A DNA stretch of 64,000 nucleotides from positions 298,269 to 362,268 of the forward strand of contig VZRG01000302.1 of assembly GCA_013397435.1 (NCBI GenBank). Direction: 5' to 3'. Positions 23,324 to 34,530 of the stretch are shown here, one piece after another; within the stretch, counting starts at the first letter, position 1; every line of letters starts with the position of its first letter. This DNA is from Erythrocercus mccallii (Eukaryota > Chordata > Aves > Passeriformes > Dicruridae). The position numbers were made by a program, and so were the translations under genes. Below the pieces are notes generated by a model, which was given only the letters and a program-made list of their open reading frames with translations, was not told the DNA's origin and searched no databases.

Positions 23324-26300
23324 TGCTCCAGAGAGCCAGCTGGATCCAGCATTTTCACACAGATGCAGACAGTGACAGTCAGATGGCTCCACGGGAGCTG
23401 ATGCTCAGTTTTGGGTGCAGTTCTGGAGGCACTCAGGCTGTGATTTTTTTAGCACAACAGCACTGTCTTTTTACACCAAGGAGTAAGAGGGGATAAGTGG
23501 GAGAGGGGCATGCATGCTCAGGATTTTGTGGGAATAACAGCCATTTCTGTATTATCTGTCTTAAAATGGAGGCCAGTCAGGGTTTGCTCATTCTACAGAG
23601 AGACAATTTTCTGCTTCAGATCCTGCAGATTAATTGCCAAGTGTCTCAGCTATCCCAGGAGAGGTGGTGGAAGGTGTATTGATGGTACCTGCAGATATCC
23701 AGGAGATATAAACAGTTAATGGGATTCAACAAGTCACCTCCCCAATTGGGAAAAAGCTTCTGGTCTTAACTTAAAAATCAAATACACCTGTCAGAGAAGC
23801 TCTTTGACTTTGCAAGGTTAAGAGTTTCTCTATACACTTATGATTCCTGGGCTTAACTGGATGATTTCTGTGCAAAGTGCTTTGGTCAAGCCTTTTCCCT
23901 GTTAGTGAACAGACAAGCAAGAGCTCTCCTAGTCCTGGGAATGGGGTTTATGAAGGGGTGGGAAAATTACCCATGCTGATGATACCTGCTGTAAGAGATG
24001 GACACCTTACAGCCAAAGATGATGTAAGATCCAACCAAATCCAAGTTTCAGGGCTGCCTGGGCGCCATGCAGTGCTGCCCACAGCATACCAAGGGACTGC
24101 ACTCCCAGTCGTGTGCTGCTGCAGTGAGGGGACACGCTGCTTCCACTCTTCATCAGGCCCGGGGTGCATCAGTTAAATGCTGGGAAACACCTGGCTTGTA
24201 AGACCTCATTGGTGAGGTTTGTAAAGAGGCATTTTAGTACTTTGGCTTTGAAATCTGTGACCCCTTAAGAATTAAGGTAATTTTGTGTAATTCTTCCCTA
24301 CTAGGTTGTGGAAGTAATTCCCTGCATACATAAACCAGGTGCTAATGCAGACTCCAGCAGATTCCAAAGGCAGAACCATACCATTTGGAAAGGTTTAAGG
24401 AACACTGAAAGCATCTGAATCTGGAGCTGAGAATCAGTCAAAAAGATAAGATGCTTATGATCACAGGTTGTATTAAGCAGTGAAAATCAGTAAAGAACAC
24501 TTGGAGGAGTACAGAAGACCATGGAGTAAGGAGGTGTTGATCATTTGGGTGAAGTACCTGCAGCTGGTTAGACAAGCCAGTGTGGCAGTAATTTGGGTGA
24601 AAATATAAGTGTGCTACAGATACCTTGTTCACGAAAAAATTTACTTAGAAAAATAAGTGCAGGGTCACTGTAAACAACTAACTCAGATTAAATGCCTTGA
24701 GAATTAAAAAGTCAGGATTGTTTCTTGAATAACAAATAAGAGGATCATCTCATATTAATATTTACAATAATGTCAATGAAATTGGGTGTCTGGGCTTGTG
24801 TAAGGATTTATAAACACTAGATTGAATTAGCTGAACATACAGAGAGAAATTCTGCAAATCAATTCTCCTATTCTATACCAAGTTCTATAGAACTGCCACT
24901 ACAAGTGACTGCCTGTAAGGCTTAGTGAATACTGTGCTTATCTCTGTGTGTGGATGCCAAAGTTGACTGACAAAATCAGACCTGTTACAAGCTCTCATCT
25001 GCACGTTAAAATGAAGTAAAATCTTTCCCAGGCTTGAAGAGTTCATTTCTATGTTTTTTCAAATCGTCATAAGTTTGTCAAACAATTATGCCTTGTCTGG
25101 GAAGGAGGAGTAAAAACCATCTCACAGTTAAGCTTGTTTACATGAGATTTAGTTTCGGTCTTGCAGGCCCATGGGGCTCAGCTAATCACCTGAACCATGT
25201 AGTGAAACAATCTCCAAGCTGTTAGAAATCCACTCATCTGTGCTCTGCAGCAAAACGAAAGGGTACAATTATCTATTTGCACCTGGGGAGGAGGCTCTTA
25301 GAGCTGCACTTTGTTTTGTACCACACCAGGCATGATGGGCTCCTGGTGCCAGGTTCTCCAAATCCCCCAATGAGCTGTTCACTTCCAGGCACCTTCCTTG
25401 CCTGGTCTTTGGGTTTTTCCCAGCTTCTCTTTCCATTTCCGAGGCTGCTGTTAGTCCCAGCAGGATGACTCCACATGTTGTGGGCCTCAAACAGCGTGCT
25501 TCAGTTACAAAAGCTAACGGCTGAATTAGCACATTTCCCAATTATGATGTGCAAAGACATCATGTTGAACAAACCCAAAACTCTGTAAAACTTTTACTTT
25601 TACAGAAATAGCAATGGAAGCAATTCCAAGAGACAGGAAAGGGACATGAGATGGGGACTGGCAAGAGAGGTCTGAGGTGGTGGATCAGGATTGTACAGCT
25701 GATCTGACTTGCCTTGTTCTGTGACTGGCTGTGCAAGGCATCCATATGCCACCTCCTTTTATCAGTGGCTGCTTCTGGAATATGTATGTGGGCAGAGGGA
25801 CAATTTAGTTGTCTTTGCCTATTTCTTGCATGGAAAATGAATAGATCTTGGAAATTTAAGACAAAAATATGTCTTCTTGATAAAAAAGGCTAGCAGGGAA
25901 TCAGAGGGAAGGAACCATTTTGTCTGGGCTTAGCCACATCTGTCAAGCAAAGAAAGTATATGTAAATATAGCTAATTGCAGAAAGAGGATCTAATATTTG
26001 CCTCATTTGGAGGTGAAGTTTCTTGAAAGAGGGGGAAACAACTGGGACAAATCTCAACAAAGCAAACAGGTCTATACTAATGCATCCTTAATAGACTTCC
26101 CCAACAGATGAGTAAGACAATTTGTTTTCTTGATCATATATATATTTTCTATGTGTAAGTACATACAAATATAATTGAAGATTTATATCTTACCATGCCA
26201 AGTTGTCCTAAAACAATTGACTAGTAATCTCCTACTAAGCTCCTGCTTCTAGCTCCTGCTGTCTTCTCTCCCTGTGAAATATGGATTTGCAATGTTTGAG

Positions 26301-26561
26301 AGGTCCACATTGTCCTTAATAGAATTGCTTTCAATCAATGCTGGCATCGATGAGAGGGACAACTTGTCCTTTTCTGTGCCTACTGTCAGCAAAAACACCC
26401 TATTGTTTCATAGTTGCTACAAAATGTGGATGGAGAATGACTGGGATACTGTTGCAGATATTGGGAATTTGAAAGCAAATGGTTTTATTTTGGTGAATTG
26501 AATCAAACTAATCTGTGAGACAAATAGAACATAAAATATCTTTGCTGATCAAACTTAATTT

Positions 26562-26578
26562 CATTAGCTAATGAGTCA
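26562..26578. promoter_or_regulatory. palindrome with AP-1-like and homeodomain-like motifs
   Basis: CATTAGCTAATG at 26562-26573 is a perfect 12-bp palindrome made of two inverted TAAT homeodomain cores. It overlaps TGAGTCA (26572-26578), a consensus AP-1 site, and TAATTA follows within 10 bases. Dense motif packing of this kind is seen in conserved enhancers. That this is one is only inference; conservation cannot be judged from a single sequence. Confidence 0.25.
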
Positions 26579-27071
26579 TGTAATTAAAAGTAATGTGTCC
26601 ATTTTCCTGTCTCGACAGACAGCTCCTGGTAGGTGCTGCTGACATCATCAAATGAAGGGGACTGCTGAGAGCTCAGAACTAGAGAGGAAAACAATACTGA
26701 TGGCCTCACTGCAAATCTGATTCTCTGCAGTATGGACATTTATAGCTACTTTTTGTAAAGTGTGATTGTGCTGGGTACCTTCTCCAATGATAACCCTTAA
26801 TTTAAGAGGCATGCTGTCACAAGACAGCAGAGTGAACAGGAAATTGCTAAGGATATTTTCTCTTTCTAAAACAAGAAGTATTTTACTGTGAGAAAGATGT
26901 AAATTAGAACAGGGAATTTGGTCAACTAAGCTACCATGGGGCTAGGTCTGAGGAGAAATTAAAGTTAGTCTCTTTATTACATACCTTCTGAAGATGCAGC
27001 ACTTGAGATGCAGCCACAAGAAGGGCAACCTCATGTCTCCTGCTTCCACAGTCACAGCAACCTGGTCCTTG

Positions 27072-27656
27072 TGTAATATGTGTTGTACAATAATTTGTGT
27101 ATCACAGGATATAAGATATAAAAGTCTCCTATGCTCTCAGATTCCAGCTGCCTCAGACTGTGGAATGTCCCTGCTTTCAGCAGGGACATACCACATTCAC
27201 ATCACAATACAGGGTGGCACAGTGGGAAGATGGACCATCAGTGCCCATCACAACTTGACCTTAGCACTGATACTAATCTTATCTACACTGATAACAGACA
27301 TGCATCCCAATACTCAGTTCTGAGAAATCCAGTCAAGCTACTGTTTCCTTCTGAGAAACCCACTCAGCACTGGCAGTGGAAACAAAGAGGACACCAGGAT
27401 GCATTTGCAAAACAAGAGAGACAAAGAAATATGGATTATTTCATCACCCAGACCAGGAACTGTATAAAAACAGACCCTGCAAGGACCGAATTTCTGAACT
27501 GAGGGAGGACTGCTGCAGTAGAGACCAGTCCTGTGGTTCACCCAGTGCAGATCACAGGCTTGGCTCTGTTTCACATTTGTGGCTTTCTCAATATTTTATA
27601 TTGCTAATTTTTCAATAAATGATTTTGTTGATTAAATTGGCTTATCATTTATAGCA
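27072..27656 (+). mobile_element. ERV LTR, family B relative
   Basis: A probable 585-bp LTR in plus orientation. It starts TGTAATATG and ends TTTATAGCA, whose complement begins TGCTATA, a partial inverted repeat. The 4-mer CTTG directly precedes the start (27068-27071) and directly follows the end (27657-27660), a short possible target duplication. A TATAAAA box is at 27463-27469 and AATAAA at 27614-27619. The last 100 bp (cacccagtgcagatcacaggcttgg, then AATAAA, 'ttaaattggcttatcatttata') align with the corresponding part of the nested LTRs at 30432-31994, so they belong to related families. The 5' boundary is the least certain part. Confidence 0.65.
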
Positions 27657-29355
27657 CTTGTGTCCTTTTTGGTGTGCTGCCAGCCCAGCCGGCTAGCTGC
27701 CACAGGATGTGCTAGCCTCCCTAGGGGCTCAATGCCTGCTTGGACAGAGAAAAACAGGTTCCAAGAGCAGTTGCAGGGCAGTTTTTGTAAGACAGTCAAA
27801 CTTCCATTGATCTTGCAGCTTGCAGTTCCTCTAACCTGCTGCTGCCAGGTTCGTGGAGCAAAAAGTGGAAAGTTTGTTTTCTATAGCTTTAGCCAACAGA
27901 GTCCTAAAGACATAGTTTTTTATCTTTTTGTGATCTTGTACAGAAGGAGATGACTTGCAAATATGTCCCTCTATGCTGGATTCTAATTCTTTATTTCCAC
28001 AATGTTCTGCATTGTGTATTTGCCAAGTAATTCCAGGTTGTAATTCATTCAAAACAAAGGGGCTTCTGTGGTGTTTATTCTTTAATGATTGGACTGTGGA
28101 TAAGAGCAGACTTTTGGCAGAGATCCTTCAAACTTGTTTACATTTCCATCTGTTTCTGCATCTTCTTGAGTTTTTTCAGGTTATTGTTCATGTACCTTTT
28201 TTCATATTCCTAAGAGGAACTGGCATTTTAAAAATAGAAATAAATTAAGTATTTCAGGTTTTGAAATTTTGGACTTAGGTATCTCTTGGAGATCTACAGG
28301 CAGTTGTTTTAGTTGCCTCAGAGTTCTGAACACTTTCGTTTCTTCTACAGATAATTTATTATGCCCTCCTTGATAAAACTAAATTGCTTGTTTCTCAGCC
28401 TTTAAATGCTTTGGTAGAGCTTTGAGTAGTTGTCTTTCGTTAATGCGCTGGATCTATAGTTAGGGAGACTCAAAAACATTTCTTTCATGTGTTGGCTACA
28501 ACACTTTGAAAAATAGATCTTAGACTTGGTGTTTCATATTCATTTCCATTTTGCTTTTGAACAGCATGGAGAAATGGCATGGTAATTTAAATTGTTTTGG
28601 CAGGGAATCTGCTAGTAGCCTTTACTCCTTGAAATGCATTTGGAAATGTTTTTATTGTTTGAAAAACCTTAAAGCATCATTATAGCCCTGTAGAGTTATT
28701 AAATATATATTATAATGGAAGCTACGAGATGTTATTTTCCCTTAGATGCACATCTGTATGTATATGGAGGAGGTAGGGGATTGACAGGCTTTTATTCTGG
28801 AAGCTGTCATTCTTTCTGCTGATATGAATTATATTTATTGAGTGATAAATTTCTCTTTTTTTATTGGTATGAAACCTCTCTTCAATGTATTTATACTGCC
28901 TTGCAGCAACCAGTATGTTTTAAATGTCACAGTGAGCAATTGAGTTCAATGTATCTGCAATTTGATCACAGAGTACTTTTCAACTCTTTCTTTTGGGCAT
29001 GACTGAAACCTAATCTCCGATGGGACTAAAAACAGGCTGACAAACAAGATGTTTTTTACCATTTGAAATGTGGATTTTAGAGATTTTTGTGTGTTGAAAC
29101 AATGTGACATTTGTGATCTTAAAAATGTGAATAACATCATTTTTACATATTTTATCGGAAACAGTAGCATTCTTTCAAACTACTTGTCTGTGAAAACCAG
29201 CCTAGCTCTGCTAGCTCAAGAAGGTAGATCAAATTAGGACATCTCAGAAAGCTAACTGTTCAAACCAGTCTATTCAAATGCTGTTAAGTTAGACAATCAG
29301 AAACAATTAACTTTTGAGAATCTTTGGCATGCATATGCAACATACAATGTACATC
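27657..29355. other. no recognised feature
   Basis: 1.7 kb of AT-rich DNA between two LTRs. No repeat family, exon-like block or RNA gene is recognised. Confidence 0.4.
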
Positions 29356-29982
29356 ACCATTGTGAGGAATAAAATCCCAGATTGCAGATTCAAGTTAACA
29401 AATTTACCATTGTTAAAGGTTCTTGTTAAAAGGTTTATCATTGTCAATGATGTTAATTACTTACCTATTGTAATTGCAGTTGAAGATCCCTCCTCCCTTA
29501 AGTCTGTTGACCCCTTTTTTATTGTACCCCCGTACCCCCTTGCTGTTGAGAACCACTTCCGTTGCTCCCAAGAGGCTTTGCGCACAAGCCATATGCAAAT
29601 TAAGGCCATTGGGCATAATTTGGACTCTCAGATTGACAAACCAGCATGTAGCAGCAGAGAAAAGATTATGACACCAGCCTGGAAAAGCCACGAGGAGCCA
29701 GGAATCATCACTGGAGCCGAGCCCTGCCCGTCGCCATGACTGCAACTGGGCCCAACCAGGAAGACGCCCCTAGACCCTGAGCCATCTGCATCTTCCCAGG
29801 GACTCCTGTGAGGCTGGAAGCCCCAGCTCTGCCGTGCGGTGAAGCTGAATGCCTCCTCCTCAGCATTGTCCAGTGGGAGCAGCGGCGAAGTGCCTGACCC
29901 CTTGGGCCCCCACCCCAGAGCTGTCCTTAATAAAGGCCTTTTCGAAAAGGAGCTGGTCTCCTGGCCCATCCTTGACAACCAT
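29356..29982 (+). mobile_element. solo ERV LTR with 5-bp TSD
   Basis: A 617-bp LTR at 29361-29977 in plus orientation, flanked by the 5-bp duplication ACCAT (29356-29360 and 29978-29982). It starts TGTGAGGA and ends CCTTGACA. AATAAA is at 29929-29934, 44 bp before the 3' end. The right half is GC-rich, with a short inverted repeat (CCTTTTCGAAAAGG) just after the signal. Open frames of up to 141 codons inside it are by-products of LTR composition. No internal retroviral sequence adjoins, so it is solo. It lies immediately left of a CR1 tail. Confidence 0.9.
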
Positions 29983-29996
29983 GTTTTGCTCGTTTG

Positions 29997-30095
29997 TCCT
30001 TGAAGGTCAGATTGGGTGGGGCCCTGAATAATCTGGCAGAGGGGCTGGAATTAGATGACGTTTAAGGTTTCTTCCAGTTCTCTGATTGTATATCA
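29997..30095 (+). repeat. CR1 LINE 3' fragment
   Basis: The segments 'ttgaaggtcagattgggtgg', 'ggccctgaataatctgg', 'aggggctggaattagatgac' and 'tttaaggtttcttccagttctctgattgt' follow the order of the CR1 3' end in plus orientation. About 30 bp usually found between the second and third segments is missing. The copy is moderately diverged. The preceding LTR inserted within about 20 bp of its left limit and may have split or trimmed it. Confidence 0.82.
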
Positions 30096-30426
30096 CAGAA
30101 TACAGGGTATGTCATTCAAAAAGCATACGCAGCATGTACTCCAGTATTGTAGTGGTACAAACAAGAGATATACCCATTCAGATATCCTGCTGAGAAACAT
30201 AAACTCACTGGTATCAGCCCTCTTCCATGGCTGCAATATTATCACTGAAGTATCCTTATATCTTACAGTGGTCTCAGGGGACACCTCTGCCAGAGTCCCC
30301 CTCTGTGCAAGTGGTCGTCAGCAGAAGTGAGCTTACCTACTCACTCCCTGCCTCTGCCTCATTCTCATGCTGCACACTGGCAGGGCAAGGTTGAAAACTA
30401 AGGAGCACCGAAGAGGTTGGCTGTTC

Positions 30427-31999
30427 GGATCTGTTATAAATGAATTGCCAATTCAATTATTATTAAAAAGGATTTTATTGATTACAGAAAATTTGGAATG
30501 AGAAAAAGACCACGAGCCAAAGCAATGAAGTGTCAGGCCTAGGAGACTGGCACTGGTGGAACAGAGAAACTCCTCTATCTGAGCAATCCCTCTCTGTACA
30601 CGTGTTATATATGAGTGATGGAAATTAACTTGTGCTTATTAATTATGAATAATTAGAGTAAGTTCAGGCTTGAGTTATGTCTCATGGAATATTGTAACCA
30701 AAGCTGCTCGTGGTAAAAACGAATCTTGAAACAGCAGTTTCAAGGGTAGCACCTTAGAACCAGGGTGGGGGAAACTTCGTGTTTTGCATTTGTATAGACG
30801 CAGGCAGGTTTGCCTGGCTAGCTGATAGCTGTGGCCAACTCACAGCCATTCACGTTAATAGTCGGAGCTGATAACAAGACACCGAACAATACAGCCAAGC
30901 ACCAGAAAATCAATGGAGAGACACTCCACCCAGAGAACTCTTTTCTACATGAAGCTGACCGTTTCAGAAACAAGACAAAGGAACCAGCTCGGAGACAGAA
31001 AACAAAACCATCAACCGAGATGAGGGACAGTATCGGCCCATAAAGGAACATCAGCAGCGAGGCAGCAAGACTAAGAAACCTTTTCAGCCAAGCTGAAGAC
31101 CGACATTAGTCCCACACAAGCACATCAACTTCATAAAAGAACTCTGGTTTTCTTATTGTCAGCCCTCGCCTGAGGGCTGCCAAAACCCTATAAAAACTGA
31201 ACTGTCTAAGAGAAACACATGGACAGAGAGAGGGAGGCCCAGATAGACGCTCTCTCTCTGTTCCACCAGTGTCAGATTCCTAGGCCTGACACTTGATCGG
31301 TTTGTATCGTGGTCTTTTTCCAAATTGTATATAGTTAATAAATTTTATTTTTTCTTTAATAATTTTAATTGGCGTTTCATCTATAACACACGGATTGTCT
31401 CTTGGTAGTCTGTATTTTATACTGTTTTTAGTAGCCCCTGGCTAGGGCATACAATGGAAAAACACAGTTCTGTGCAGATGTATCCTTGATTAAACAATGT
31501 TGGTCTCCGGTCTGGCTGGGTGGGTTTCCAAATCTGGCTGAAAAGGGAGTAGATGGTCCTTGATTAGCTCCGGTCCGATTTGAAAAGGTTTTCCAGATCG
31601 GCTTGAAAAGGAACAAATGGTCCTTGTTGGACCAGTATTTGTTTCTGGTCCGGTTTTTAGTTCTGCTGGTGAAGTGTGTGGTTTTGTTGAAAAGAGTTGT
31701 CTGGGGAGGGATGTTTCAGCCGTTGATGGAATCTGATGCCTTCTTGCCAGCTCCTTGGTTATCAGCAGCAGAGATTGGGGTGAATAGGGAGTCTTTGGCC
31801 GTGGCTGTCCGGGAAAACAGTTGCTCTCCCACCCAGCTTTGGAATGCAAATGAAGGCCCCCTCCCCAGTCCAAGGTTTCCCATAAGACAGCTGTTTGGGA
31901 ATTTTGCTTACAGGAAAAGAATATTCTACTAAGTCAATTTTATACACAACATAAATATTCCAGCATGAATTACCCTTAATGCTTATCTATAACAGGATC
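30427..31999 (-). mobile_element. outer solo LTR (family B), interrupted by a second LTR
   Basis: The outer LTR runs on the minus strand from 31994 to 31389 and resumes from 30602 to 30432, about 775 bp in total. Its ends are TGTTATA inverted repeats and it is flanked by the 5-bp duplication GGATC (30427-30431 and 31995-31999). On the minus strand the TATAAAA box is at plus 31415-31421 and AATAAA at plus 30474-30479. The interruption lies between them, about 26 bp downstream of the TATA box. The recovered length matches the intact inner copy, which supports one original solo LTR split by one later insertion. The family is not named. Confidence 0.9.
30603..31388 (+). mobile_element. inner solo LTR (family B) nested in opposite orientation
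   Basis: A 786-bp LTR in plus orientation inside the outer LTR. It starts TGTTATATATG and ends TCTATAACA. CACG directly precedes it (30599-30602) and directly follows it (31389-31392), a 4-bp duplication that could be a 5-bp one (ACACG) minus a base. TATAAAA is at 31189-31195 and AATAAA at 31337-31342. Its R-U5 part ('ctgttccaccagtg', 'cctaggcctgacact', 'gtggtcttttt') matches the complement of the outer LTR at 30470-30580, so the two are the same family, head to head. A six-pair hairpin (31162-31177) lies 11 bases upstream of the TATA box and has a counterpart in the outer copy. Confidence 0.9.
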
Positions 32000-32429
32000 C
32001 GAATAGGGTGTCATCTGCATTCAAAGCTACAGGAGGAAACATCTCCAAAATGCAGAAACTTTCTCCTTTGATTCCAAACACACTGTTAAAGAAAGACAGG
32101 GAACTGCTTGACAAAGGGGACTGATCCAGAGTAGATTGATTTATTCTCCTGGGTGTATACACATATCTCTCTATATACAAGAAGAAAATTATAAATTATG
32201 AAGGGTAATGTTGTCTCTTATGTTAAAATGATGCCATGTCCTAAATCTCTCAAGGCAGCAGCACTGTTCATACTGTAAGTGATTCTCATGGCAGCAAGTT
32301 CAGAAGAAATATCATCTATGAGAAGAAAAAAACAGGACATACTTTTGGATGCACCAGCTCTTTCTTGGTTCTGAAATGGAATCATGGAAGGATCTCTTTT
32401 ATACCTGTTATTAATCTTCTTGTTATGGA
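32000..32429. other. no recognised feature
   Basis: AT-rich spacer between the nested LTRs and a GC-rich block. Nothing supportable is seen. Confidence 0.35.
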
Positions 32430-33471
32430 CAAACTCTCAGTGCAGGGGCAGGCCGGCAGGCGGCCGCTGGTTGCCATCGCCGCCTGCAGCCCCTCCCCCC
32501 TACAATGCTGGCCTGGCGGGGCCCGGTGGGACTTGCGGGGCAGGGCCACTCCTGGCGTTGCCATGGCCCTGGGACAGGCCTGGACAAGAACTGCAGTTAG
32601 CGAGAAGACAGATTCACAGCGAGTAGCTCCAGCAGCCCCAAGATGTGGATGGCTCAGGGCCATCCCAGTGACCCCCCCCAAGGCAGGCTTTCACAGAGAT
32701 CCCAGCTGGGGTGGCACGAATGTCCCTGGGGGCGGCTGGTCTCAGATTAGGTGAGGGGAGTATCAAACATAGTCCCGCAGGGGATGCACCCCTGACAGAC
32801 CGGAGATGGGCGGCCGCCTCGCCTGTGGTGGGGGTCACCCTGTCCCATTTCCCATGCAGGATGGGGTGCTAGTGAATTCCTGGGAAGCTGGTGAAGAGGG
32901 GAGTGCACCCCCACTGAATGGCTAGTGTGCCCTGCTGCCATGGGGCTCCTGCATTTAAATGTTAAAAAGAGTAATTAAAGGGTAATGGCTCTACCTTTTG
33001 TTGCTGGGCATACATGCTCCTTACAGCAATTCCCTTGCAGTGGTGGAGAAGCGGTGACCGGAGACATGCATATGCAAATAGGACTGACACACAGCAGCCT
33101 GGGAGAAGATTTTGAAGAAGAAAGCACCCCAAAACCAGAGAACTAAGCACAGCAGGGAAAAACCGGAAAAAGCCATGGCCGAGGAAGGAGTATAAGCACC
33201 CCTGGTCCTGGTCTTGATTTGGAAGCTCACCATAACCTATAAAGAGCACCATGAAGATGGAGTGGGAAGGCAAACTGAGTGAAACAGGGAGCTTCTAGGC
33301 GTGCCCAGAGGACTGGCCTTTTTGGGATTGACAGGGACTGCCCCTCTTAAGCCTCCTGGCTGCTCTGAGTTGCTGTGCAATGTGGTAAATCCCTGTGGAA
33401 GCTTCTGCACCCAGCTGATCACTACAATAAAGAGCTGAATTTTAATAAAGGTGTAAGCCCTGTTCATTTCA
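32430..33471 (+). mobile_element. probable ERV LTR or LTR plus adjoining ERV sequence
   Basis: A GC-rich block (about 32435-32900, with CGGCCGC-like motifs) passes into an AT-richer part that looks like an LTR 3' half. TATA-like elements (gtataagc near 33190, cctataaag near 33236) are followed by two AATAAA signals (33426-33431 and 33444-33449), and possible CA ends lie at 33466 or 33471. The likely orientation is plus. I could not find a matching target duplication, so both limits are approximate. The GC-rich part may be U3, internal ERV leader, or unrelated sequence. The open frames here (up to 129 codons) show no viral domain. Confidence 0.45.
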
Positions 33472-33759
33472 TTCTGGGTCTTGATTTTTTTTTTTAAGCA
33501 TTTCCTCCAGGAACACTTCACAACAAGACATTCAAAGGTGGAAGAGATAGTCCTGACTATAGAACAGATGAAAAGCAATCAGATCCAAAGCAAATATATA
33601 GGGAAGACTGAAAAAGATCTCTTTTCCTATGGCAGTGTAGCTCTGGAGTTGGTCTGTGCTGCCTGCAGGACACTAGTGGCCTCTCTAGTCTGTGGCTTTA
33701 GTGAGAAGGGGGACTCCATTTTGTAGCTTTTTTATCTCCTGTCTGCTCTGCTTTCCTTC

Positions 33760-34221
33760 AGTATTGTTAAAAACGAGATTCAAGTTTCCTGTTAAATTTA
33801 AAAGTAGGTTTAATAAAATAAAAAATAGACAATTAGGAGACATAAACCAAGCAGAGGATTAGTGGCCGGGTGACTTGGCACATAGCCAAGTGCACACTTG
33901 CTATTTCAGAAACGTCTCTTTAAATACTTTTTCTTCAGGTGTTGTCTTGTATGTCTCCTCCTCGGGTCCGTCTTCATTATCACCTCCAGTCCGGGTTGTG
34001 GTTCATTCTTTCTCCAGATGGCAAGTGCTGATAACTAGCAGAGTCCTATCTACCCTGACCAAGTGAAAACTATACAATATTGCAAACATACTATTCACTA
34101 AATTAGGCAGAAAAACCCACACAATACTGCAAGCATAACTAAACCATAAAATCTATATCCTTAACAATCATTTTAATATTCGCGAAAAGCCAATACTATT
34201 AAGTGTATCTATAACAAGTAT
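33760..34221 (-). mobile_element. solo ERV LTR with 5-bp TSD
   Basis: A 452-bp element at 33765-34216 flanked by the 5-bp duplication AGTAT (33760-33764 and 34217-34221). The ends are inverted repeats: TGTTAAAAA at the left, and the complement of TCTATAACA at the right, which reads TGTTATAGA. The minus reading begins TGTTATAGATA, as in the outer nested LTR, and has an ATTAAA signal near its end, so minus orientation is likely. It shows little other similarity to family B, so it is probably a distant relative or non-autonomous derivative. Confidence 0.85.
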
Positions 34222-34530
34222 GACAGCTTCTCCAGCAGGCTGGTGAGCAGGATCAGCTCTGTGCCCCCTAGGCTGGTTGTGCCCACATGCTCCTTACTCG
34301 CCCCACCTCCAGGCAGAGCAGCACCAGCTCCTTGGCCAGAGCCCTTGGGTACCTGGGGAGATTCCAGCAGGGTTTGTCCCACGGTGTGTTGCCTCACCTG
34401 GAAGCTTGGGTGGAAGGAGAAGAGAGGATTCCGTGCAGCTGGGACTGGCTGCACTCCACTATGCAGGCTGAGCCCAGCATGGGGCTGTGTGACACTAATG
34501 GAAGAAAGGCACACAGGTGCTCTCCTGCCT
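34222..34530. other. GC-rich block of unknown nature
   Basis: About 300 bp clearly more GC-rich than its surroundings, with overlapping open frames on both strands (101 codons minus, 111 and 138 plus). No domain or repeat family is recognised. The LTR at 33765-34216 inserted at its left edge. It could be part of an older retroelement or an unrelated GC-rich relic. Confidence 0.35.

Larger units (their letters stand above)
21839..27066. other. 5.2 kb without recognised gene or transposon
   Basis: Mixed AT-rich DNA apart from two tiny tandem repeats (22333-22370 and 23281-23323) and a palindrome with an AP-1-like site near 26562, listed separately. Slightly GC-richer patches at 23870-24180 and 25270-25540 have open frames on both strands without recognisable domains. 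Confidence 0.35.

Noticed and set aside
29314..29739. 141-codon plus frame and overlapping minus frames
   Set aside because: They lie within the solo LTR 29361-29977 and carry no viral domain.
31490..31873. 127-codon minus frame
   Set aside because: It lies inside the U3 part of the outer nested LTR and has no recognisable domain.
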